Below, piece after piece: positions 1 through 4,770 of a stretch of 5,231 bases of DNA (the stretch's first letter is position 1; each line of letters starts with the position of its first letter). The stretch is from assembly GCA_038203635.1 (NCBI GenBank), contig JBBRDT010000130.1, forward strand, positions 1-5,231, in the 5' to 3' direction. The position numbers and the translations under genes are program-made. The notes under the pieces were generated by a model that was given only the letters and a program-made list of their open reading frames with translations, made no database searches and was not told the origin of the DNA. Source of the DNA: DASRIA01 sp038203635. Lineage in GTDB: Bacteria; Actinomycetota; Thermoleophilia; Solirubrobacterales; JBBDJG01.

Positions 1-249
1 CACGAGCACCTCCCCCAAAGCCTCGGCCGCAGCGCGCTCGACCGACTTCGCGAAGCCGACGCGATTCCCCGTCGCGATCACCTCCACGTCGCCTTCGAGC
101 CGGGCCAGCAGGCTCTCGAGACCGACGGACGCGTCGTCGACCACGATCACCTCGTGCTCGGGCGCCGGCGGCAGCATGGCGAGCGACTCGAAGCAGCGCA
201 GCGCCTGCTCGGGCCCTCCCTGAAGGTGAACGACGACGGTTGCCTCCAT
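1..249 (-). CDS. Family 2 glycosyltransferase, N-terminal part (partial)
   Basis: This is the first 83 codons of a protein that continues past the left edge of the window. The reading starts at ATG 249-247 and shows a GT-A (Rossmann-like) fold: a short beta strand near residues 3-8, a helix (QALRCFESLAML), then EVIVVDDAS with the acidic pair D38-D39. That pair is where GT2 enzymes bind the nucleotide of the sugar donor. GNRVGFAKS at 61-69 matches the usual N-x-GFA motif after the third strand. The family moves a sugar from an NDP-sugar to an acceptor in the cytoplasm. The start codon overlaps the stop of the preceding small gene (TGATG), and GAGAG at 258-254 lies 4 bases upstream. Its place at the end of a flagellar operon suggests flagellin or cell-surface glycosylation, but donor, acceptor and metal-binding DXD residues lie outside the window or cannot be told. 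The motif after GFA is somewhat divergent, with ERAA instead of the common N-x-GA. Confidence 0.82.
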   Translation of the reverse strand, partial: MEATVVVHLQGGPEQALRCFESLAMLPPAPEHEVIVVDDASVGLESLLARLEGDVEVIATGNRVGFAKSVERAAAEALGEVLV

Positions 250-452
250 CAGACTCTCACGTCGATCAGCGACGAGCCGCCGTCGTCGTCGGGACCGGGC
301 TGCGGCTGAACCGGCTCTGGCTCGCGGCGCGGTTCCCTGCGCGGTTCCGGGTGCTCGTCGCGCTCGCGCCGCGGGTCGGGGTCCGACCGGGTGACCCGCA
401 CGATCGGCTCGAGGTCGCGCTCCACCGGCCCAATTGGCCTGATCGGATCCAT
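249..452 (-). CDS. Small proline/arginine/aspartate-rich disordered protein
   Basis: A 67-residue protein of unknown function. It begins MDPIRPIGPVERDLEPIVRV, goes on to an Arg/Glu/Pro-rich stretch (residues 26-47, with EPRREPRREPEP) and ends in an acidic-glycine tail, DDDGGSSLIDVRV. It has no hydrophobic segment, no cysteine and no recognisable domain, so it is probably largely unstructured; the two short ends look most likely to be functional. ATG 452 was chosen because the family-like part starts there. An in-frame GTG at 506 exists but lies inside an inverted repeat. The Shine-Dalgarno is weak (GGGA 8 bases upstream, at 464-461). Its stop overlaps the start of the glycosyltransferase gene (TGATG), so the two may be translationally coupled. 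I believe short proteins ending in I-D-x-x-V-like tails occur in other flagellar operons, but this is memory and unverified. Codon use and overlap support a real gene; function is not assigned. Confidence 0.62.
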   Translation of the reverse strand: MDPIRPIGPVERDLEPIVRVTRSDPDPRRERDEHPEPRREPRREPEPVQPQPGPDDDGGSSLIDVRV

Positions 453-460
453 CTCACGCG

Positions 461-511
461 TCCCAGTGCCCCGGTCGGGGGCTTTGGGGCAAGCCGGAAT
501 GGGCACTGGGA
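461..511. repeat. 11-bp perfect inverted repeat in the only intergenic gap
   Basis: TCCCAGTGCCC at 461-471 is the exact reverse complement of GGGCACTGGGA at 501-511, with a 29-base spacer. Read on the plus strand the stem extends to 14 pairs (458-471 with 501-514, one G-U pair) and is followed by ATTTTT at 515-520, which looks like a plus-sense intrinsic terminator. On the minus strand, the sense of the operon, no T-run follows; the 3' arm instead contains the GGGA that is the only Shine-Dalgarno-like sequence before ATG 452. Inside the spacer GGCTT (480-484) and AAGCC (491-495) can form a second hairpin, and GCCCC (468-472) can pair with GGGGC at 478-482 or 486-490, competing with the main stem. 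Possible roles are control of translation of the small gene, mRNA stability or processing, or stopping antisense transcription. Confidence 0.7.
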
Positions 512-519
512 TGCATTTT

Positions 520-900
520 TCACGACCTCATCGCGGCCGCCCGGTCCGCCTGGGCTTGAGCGACACGATCGCGCGCGACCTGCTCCGCCTCGGTTTTGCG
601 CTGGCGCCACAGCTTCTCCGCGGCACGCACCTCGGCGATCGCGACCTGACGCCACACCTGCACAGCCAGGAACCACACGAGCACATACGCAGCGACGCCC
701 CAGAGCAACGCGCGCAATGCCGTGTCAAAGAGGGGCGCGCCACCGTGCCACGACGCGTAGCCGGCGAGCGCGCAGCCCGCAAGCCCGGCCCACCCCTTGG
801 CGACCCGGATCTGGTGACGGGCACGCGGATGACCGGAAAGAGTGATCCCGCCATCTGTTCTCTGCCCTCCGCCCTCCGCCCTCTGCTTTTTCCTACTCAC
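520..900 (-). CDS. Small membrane protein, two helices plus charged C-terminal helix
   Basis: A 126-residue protein I do not recognise. Residues 1-34 are polar and basic (MSRKKQRAEG...RARHQIRVAK). Residues 36-51 (GWAGLAGCALAGYASW) and 62-82 (ALRALLWGVAAYVLVWFLAVQ) are hydrophobic enough for membrane helices, separated by a tight loop HGGAPLFDT. Residues 83-124 form a long Arg/Glu/Ala-rich helix (RAAEKLWRQRKTEAEQVARD) of coiled-coil character. By the positive-inside rule both ends should face the cytoplasm. The start GTG at 900-898 overlaps the stop of the PilZ gene (GTGA) and has GAGG at 909-906 five bases upstream; no other start codon exists in frame before the first helix. A heptamer repeat at 854-886 encodes residues about 5-16, so the N-terminus may be a recent or unconstrained addition. 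Position right after a PilZ receptor and in a flagellar operon suggests a membrane partner of that receptor or of the motor; this is inference from context only. Confidence 0.72.
   Translation of the reverse strand: MSRKKQRAEGGGQRTDGGITLSGHPRARHQIRVAKGWAGLAGCALAGYASWHGGAPLFDTALRALLWGVAAYVLVWFLAVQVWRQVAIAEVRAAEKLWRQRKTEAEQVARDRVAQAQADRAAAMRS
854..886. repeat. Heptamer tandem repeat, TCYGYYC, about 4.7 copies
   Basis: Consecutive 7-base units on the plus strand read TCTGTTC, TCTGCCC, TCCGCCC, TCCGCCC and a partial TCTGC. The units lie just inside the 5' end of the small membrane protein gene, near the junction with the PilZ gene. Seven is not a multiple of three, so a change in copy number would shift the reading frame. 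Short heptamer repeats of this type are known from intergenic DNA of some bacteria, notably cyanobacteria; here they sit within a translated frame if the GTG start at 900 is right. Confidence 0.75.
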
Positions 901-1508
901 GGATGCCTCGCGATCTGCCGCGCGAGCCGCTCGCGGGCAAACACCCAGCGCACGAGCCGCTGCCGCTCACTCTCGGGGATCTCGGCGAAGCGCATTCCGA
1001 ACGACTCCTCGCGGACCTCGCGCACGGCGGTGGCCACCGCCTCGATCGGGTCCTCGCCCTCGCCGAGGTCCAGCGTGAAACGCCGCATGTCGCCGAGCCG
1101 CAGTCCCTCCGCGTCCGCGATCTGGAAACCGCCGCCGCTCACATCGAGCGTGTGGGCAGTGGCGGTCCAGCCCTCGGGCCCGTCGGGGCGATAGGTGACC
1201 GGCACGAATGCCTCGACGCGCACGTAGTCGCGCCGCTGGATCAGCTCGATGGCGCCCGTCGAAGCCACCCGCAGGACCGACTCGCCCAGAGCCGGCTCGG
1301 CCTGGCCCAGGATCCTGCAGACGCCGCGCAGGTTCGTGAACTCGAGGCTCACCGCCTCGTCCTGGAGCAGTTCGAGCGGGTCGCCCTCGGCACCGTTGTC
1401 GAGCCGCAGCAGGAAGCTGCCGGTCGACGCGTCCTTCACTCGCGCGCGCAGGCTCGCGCCGGAGGGTGCGATCACCTGCACGGACTGCCCGATTCCCGGC
1501 CCCTTCAC
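897..1508 (-). CDS. PilZ-domain c-di-GMP receptor, YcgR-like flagellar brake type
   Basis: A 203-residue two-domain protein. Residues 3-88 are a beta-rich N-terminal YcgR/PilZN-like domain (GIGQSVQVIAPSGASLRARV...). Residues 91-190 form the PilZ domain. Both c-di-GMP motifs are intact: QRRDYVRVEAF with R93-xxx-R97, and LDVSGGGFQI with D122-x-S124-xx-G127. A charged helix (ESERQRLVRWVFARERLARQIA, written here only as residues 179-200) closes the domain. Family knowledge: proteins of this layout and size (YcgR, MotI/YpfA) bind c-di-GMP and then slow the flagellar motor by contacting stator or rotor parts. The GTG start overlaps the flhF stop (GTGA), with a weak GGTGG seven bases upstream, so its synthesis is probably coupled to FlhF. 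The downstream membrane-protein gene overlaps its stop in turn. A flagellar role is supported by the operon; which motor part it binds is not shown. It could instead act on export or on FlhF itself. Confidence 0.9.
   Translation of the reverse strand: MKGPGIGQSVQVIAPSGASLRARVKDASTGSFLLRLDNGAEGDPLELLQDEAVSLEFTNLRGVCRILGQAEPALGESVLRVASTGAIELIQRRDYVRVEAFVPVTYRPDGPEGWTATAHTLDVSGGGFQIADAEGLRLGDMRRFTLDLGEGEDPIEAVATAVREVREESFGMRFAEIPESERQRLVRWVFARERLARQIARHP
906..909 (-). promoter_or_regulatory. Shine-Dalgarno deciding the GTG start of the membrane protein
   Basis: The minus strand reads CGAGG, then five bases (CATCC), then GTG at 900. This is the clearest ribosome site in the accessory block and supports a non-ATG start inside the end of the PilZ gene. 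Confidence 0.55.
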
Positions 1509-2704
1509 GGCAGCACCACCGATGCGACGTCGTGGGCGTTGGCCGGCTCGAGGCCGCCGGGCCCGCGCGAGATGTACGACAGCTCCATGCCTTCATCGAT
1601 GAGGAAGTCGACGAGGCCACCGATGCGCGTCATCTCGTCGACGTGCGTGAGCGCGACGTGGGTGACCCCCCGCAGTCGCTCGGCGAACTCCGCGGCCGCC
1701 GCCCCGCTGTACATCGACGGCAGCGTGAGGTGAACCTCGTCGAGTCCGAGCACCTTCAGGTCGGCGTCCGAGACACCGCTCGGGGTGTCGACCACCACGA
1801 TTGCGTGCCCCAGCGCGCCAGCCACATGCGCGCGCGCCTGCTCGGCGGAGCTCACGGCGGTGACGCCGACGCCGGAAGGCTCGAGCATCGAGCGCAGCTC
1901 GGCGCCTCCATCATCGGGCCTCAGCGATATGCAGATGACTGGGAGGTCGCTGCCGGACGCATAGGCGGCTGCCAGGCGGGCAGTGCAGAGGGTCTTGCCA
2001 GAGCCGCCGGGGCCGACGAACGCCAGCGACCGGCCGCCGGCAGAGGGCGTGCCGGCGACGTTGATGCGCCGAGCCAGGCCCTCGCGCACCAGCTTCCGCA
2101 GCCGCCGCGTGGAGCCGAACGGAAGCGCGTGCGAGACCGTCTGGCCCACGATCTCCCGCGCGCGGTCGACCGCGATGCCTGCCTCCACGAGCTGGTCCTC
2201 GATGGCGTCCGCGATCTGCGGCCGCGTGCCGGTTGAGCGAGCGGGGGGAACGGGCTCGGGTTCGGGGATCTGGCGCGTCGCCGCGTCGAGGTGGTCGGCG
2301 AACGGCGCGGCCTGGCGCATGATCTCCTGGATGCCGGGCGATGTGAGCCCCTCGGCGGTCGGCCCGTCGTGCTCCTCGGGCAGCGGGTCGGGCTCGAACG
2401 ACGGCAGCGCGTCGGGCTCGAACGACGGCAGCGGCTCGGGCGTCGCCGGCCCGTCGTCGTATGCATCGAAGCGGCGGGCGCGGATCTCGGGCTCCGGCTC
2501 GCCCGGGCGCGCGTCCACCTCGATGCACGCGCGTTGGAAGAACCCGCCGACACCGCCCGTCAGTCCCTCACGCTGACGGACGATCTCGGCATCGGGTCCC
2601 AGAGCCGCCTTGATCTGCGGCAGCACCTCTTCAAGCGAGCCTCCACGGAATGTCTTCATGTCGTTCATCGTCGGTCTCTTTTCGACGGCCGCATGCGCAC
2701 TCAT
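1505..2704 (-). CDS. flhF: Divergent FlhF, SRP-type GTPase of flagellar placement
   Basis: A 399-residue FlhF homologue. Residues 16-62 match the FlhF B domain (MKTFRGGSLEEVLPQIKAAL, then LGPDAEIVRQREG and GGFFQR). Residues about 66-125 are an acidic Pro-rich linker with a tandem LPSFEPDA/LPSFEPDP repeat. Residues about 160-220 are an N-type helical domain, and 226-399 the G domain with P-loop GPGGSGKT at 231-238. FlhF in other bacteria is a membrane-associated GTPase that sets where or how many flagella form, usually with FlhG. Several SRP-GTPase signatures are altered: GKTT is GKTL, AKLA is ARLA, DTYR is missing (LRPDDGGAEL), DTAGR is DTPSG and TKLDE is THVDE, so GTP hydrolysis or dimerisation may be changed. 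ATG 2704 overlaps the flhA stop (ATGA), but its GGAGG (2710-2706) is only one base away. ATG 2668 or 2659 are other candidates, and homology begins at the last (residue 16). Identification rests on the B domain, P-loop and gene order. Confidence 0.85.
   Translation of the reverse strand: MSAHAAVEKRPTMNDMKTFRGGSLEEVLPQIKAALGPDAEIVRQREGLTGGVGGFFQRACIEVDARPGEPEPEIRARRFDAYDDGPATPEPLPSFEPDALPSFEPDPLPEEHDGPTAEGLTSPGIQEIMRQAAPFADHLDAATRQIPEPEPVPPARSTGTRPQIADAIEDQLVEAGIAVDRAREIVGQTVSHALPFGSTRRLRKLVREGLARRINVAGTPSAGGRSLAFVGPGGSGKTLCTARLAAAYASGSDLPVICISLRPDDGGAELRSMLEPSGVGVTAVSSAEQARAHVAGALGHAIVVVDTPSGVSDADLKVLGLDEVHLTLPSMYSGAAAAEFAERLRGVTHVALTHVDEMTRIGGLVDFLIDEGMELSYISRGPGGLEPANAHDVASVVLP
2387..2434. 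repeat. 24-bp tandem duplication inside flhF
   Basis: Two adjacent 24-base units, 2387-2410 and 2411-2434, agree at 23 of 24 positions. They encode LPSFEPDA and LPSFEPDP in the flexible linker between the B and N/G domains of FlhF. The unit length keeps the frame, so copy number could vary without breaking the gene. Confidence 0.88.
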
Positions 2705-4770
2705 GCCTCCACCACGCCGACGGTCTCAACGCGGATTCCGGGCACGATCTCGTTGTAGGAGCAGACCGCGAGGTTCGGCAGCGTCTGCTCGCACAGCCTG
2801 CGCAGGTGGCGCCGGATGCGCGCCGAGCACAGCAGCACCGCCCGGCCACCCTGGGCGGAGGCGCCGTCGGAGCGGTCGCGAAGCGCGGTTACCAAAGCCT
2901 GCGCCCGCGCGGGCTCCATAGCCAGGTACTCGCCGTCGGAGGTCTGGGTGATCGACTCCGACACCTCCTGCTCGATCATCGGGTCGAGCGCGATCGCACG
3001 CAGCTTGCGATCGGCGCCGATGAACGGAGCGGTGATCGAGCGGCCGAGCGCCTGGCGCGCGTACTCCGCCAGCAGCGCCGGATCGCGCGTGAGTCGCGCC
3101 TTGTCGCCGATCGCCTCGACGATCACACCCAGGTCGCGGATCGAGACGCCCTCGCGCAGGAGCGACTGCAGCACGCGCTGGATCTCGCCGAGCGACAGCA
3201 CGTCCGGCACCACCTCGTCGACCACCGCGGCGTTCGACTCCTTGAGCTGGTCGAGCAGCTGGCGGGTCTCCTGGCGGGTAAGCAGCTCGGCGGCCTCGCC
3301 CCGGATCGCCTCGGTCAGATGCGTGACGATCACCGACTCGGCGTCGACGACCGTGTAGCCCAGCGCTTCCGCCTCGGCCCGCGACGCATCGGGGATCCAC
3401 GTGGCCGGCAGGCCGAACGCAGGCTCGGTGGTGCTCACGCCCGGCAGCTGGCCGACGGCGTCGCCCGGGTCCATCGCGAGCTGGTGTCCCGCCATCGTGC
3501 GCCCGCGCGCGACCTCGGCACCACGCACCTTGACTACGTATTCGTGCGAGTCGAGCCCGACCTCGTCGTGGATCCGCACCGGCGGGATCACCATGCCGAG
3601 CTCGGACGCGATCTGCCGCCGGATCGCGGATACGCGGGTCAACAGGGAGCCGCCGGCCTTCTGGTCGACGAGCGGCACGAGCCCGAAGCCGATCGACAGC
3701 TCGAGCGGATCGATCGGGAGCGCCTCGAGCGCCTGGTCGCGCGGGCTGAGCGGCTCGCCGGCGGGCAGCGCGGCGGCAGCTGCGGCGGCCTTGTCGATCT
3801 CGACCTGCGGCCCTATGTGGCCGTTCTTCGCGGCCCAGCCGATCGCGACGAAGCCCGCGCCGATGATCAGGAATGGCAGCTTCGGCAGCCCGGGCACGAG
3901 CGCGAACGCGCAGATCACGCAGCCCGCCACCATCGGCGCCTTCTTCTGGGAGAGCACCTGCGAGGCGATGTCGTTGCCGAGGTCCTTGTCCGAGGTCGAG
4001 CGGGTCACCAGGATGCCCGTGGCCACCGAGATCAGTAGCGCGGGGATCTGAGCGCAGAGCCCGTCGCCGACCGTGAGCAGCGAGAAGTGCTGGACGGCCT
4101 CGCCGAAAGGCATGTGCTGCTGCAGCACGCCGACCACGAGGCCGCCGATCAGGTTGATCAGCACGATCAGGATGCCGGCCATGGCATCGCCCTTCACGAA
4201 CTTCGAGGCGCCGTCCATCGCGCCGTAGAAGTCCGCCTCGCGGCCGATGTCGGTGCGCCGCGTGCGCGCCTCCTCGTCGGTGATCTGGCCCGAGTTGAGG
4301 TCGGCGTCGATCGCCATCTGCTTACCGGGCATCGCGTCGAGCGTGAACCGGGCGGCCACCTCTGCAACGCGCCCGGCGCCGTTCGTGATCACCACGAACT
4401 GGATCACGATCAGGATCAGGAACACGACCAGGCCCACCAGCACGTTGCCGCCGACCACGAAGTTGCCGAACGCGCTGACCACGTGGCCGGCGTCGCCGTG
4501 CAGCAGGATCAGCCGCGTGACCGAGACGTTGATCGCGAGGCGGAACAGCGTGGTGAGGAGGAGCAGGCTCGGGAACGCCGCGAAGTCGAGCGCGCGCGGC
4601 ATGTAGAGCGTCGCGACCAGCACCGCCAGCGCCGCCGAGATGTTCAGGGTGATGAACATGTCGAGCATGAACGGCGGCAGCGGGACGATCATCATCACCA
4701 CGACCAGCACGACCGCACCCGCCGCGAGCAGGTCGGTGTGCTTCATCAGCTTCTGCATCGACGCGGCCAT
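2701..4770 (-). CDS. flhA: Flagellar type III export gate protein FlhA
   Basis: A complete 689-residue FlhA, the usual family length. It forms the nonameric export gate in the cytoplasmic membrane under the basal body and docks chaperone-substrate complexes. Residues about 12-320 carry the expected set of membrane helices (for example 13-31, 35-55, 66-90, 106-127, 197-217, 235-255, 280-313). The FHIPEP signature spans RVAEVAARFTLDAMPGKQMA and IDAD (134-157), followed by READFYGAMDGASKFVKGDA (177-196). Residues about 345-689 are the cytoplasmic domain, with EPAFGLPA, THLTEAIR, LLDQLK and the C-terminal LLCSARIRRHLRR and SYNEI. An alanine run at 328-334 lies in the linker. ATG 4770 shares its A with the flhB stop (TGATG), and GGAAGG at 4783-4778 is seven bases upstream; GTG at 4773 is possible but too close to that site. 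The gene overlaps flhF by four bases. All family landmarks appear intact, with no frameshift. Confidence 0.97.
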   Translation of the reverse strand: MAASMQKLMKHTDLLAAGAVVLVVVMMIVPLPPFMLDMFITLNISAALAVLVATLYMPRALDFAAFPSLLLLTTLFRLAINVSVTRLILLHGDAGHVVSAFGNFVVGGNVLVGLVVFLILIVIQFVVITNGAGRVAEVAARFTLDAMPGKQMAIDADLNSGQITDEEARTRRTDIGREADFYGAMDGASKFVKGDAMAGILIVLINLIGGLVVGVLQQHMPFGEAVQHFSLLTVGDGLCAQIPALLISVATGILVTRSTSDKDLGNDIASQVLSQKKAPMVAGCVICAFALVPGLPKLPFLIIGAGFVAIGWAAKNGHIGPQVEIDKAAAAAAALPAGEPLSPRDQALEALPIDPLELSIGFGLVPLVDQKAGGSLLTRVSAIRRQIASELGMVIPPVRIHDEVGLDSHEYVVKVRGAEVARGRTMAGHQLAMDPGDAVGQLPGVSTTEPAFGLPATWIPDASRAEAEALGYTVVDAESVIVTHLTEAIRGEAAELLTRQETRQLLDQLKESNAAVVDEVVPDVLSLGEIQRVLQSLLREGVSIRDLGVIVEAIGDKARLTRDPALLAEYARQALGRSITAPFIGADRKLRAIALDPMIEQEVSESITQTSDGEYLAMEPARAQALVTALRDRSDGASAQGGRAVLLCSARIRRHLRRLCEQTLPNLAVCSYNEIVPGIRVETVGVVEA

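Noticed and set aside
453..506. N-terminal extension of the small disordered protein to GTG 506
   Set aside because: The extra 18 residues are encoded by the inverted repeat and its spacer and look unlike the rest of the protein. ATG 452 gives a more natural start, though the longer form cannot be excluded.
453..519. Operon terminator in the minus-strand sense
   Set aside because: The hairpin is not followed by a T-run on the minus strand, and the small gene plus glycosyltransferase start directly after it, so ending the operon here is not supported.
528..854. Minus-strand alternative frame of 108 codons starting at ATG 854
   Set aside because: It overlaps the membrane-protein frame. The chosen frame gives coherent membrane helices and an amphipathic helix and couples to the PilZ stop, whereas this one is Arg/Ser-rich without structure.
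391..1194. Plus-strand open frame of 267 codons
   Set aside because: It is antisense across three minus-strand genes and the inverted repeat, with Ser/Arg/Pro-rich low-complexity content and no domain.
967..1620. Minus-strand frame of 217 codons across the PilZ gene
   Set aside because: It is a second frame of the same DNA, Arg/Ala/Gly-rich, while the adjacent frame carries both PilZ motifs.
903..1733. Plus-strand open frame of 276 codons
   Set aside because: It covers the PilZ gene and the end of flhF in antisense and shows no recognisable domain.
1466..2236. Plus-strand open frame of 256 codons
   Set aside because: It is antisense to the FlhF GTPase domain and has no motif of its own.
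2650..4038. Long plus-strand open frame of 462 codons
   Set aside because: It is antisense to flhA and flhF, which have unmistakable family motifs. Its product is rich in Arg, His and Asp with no domain, typical of a shadow frame in G+C-rich DNA.
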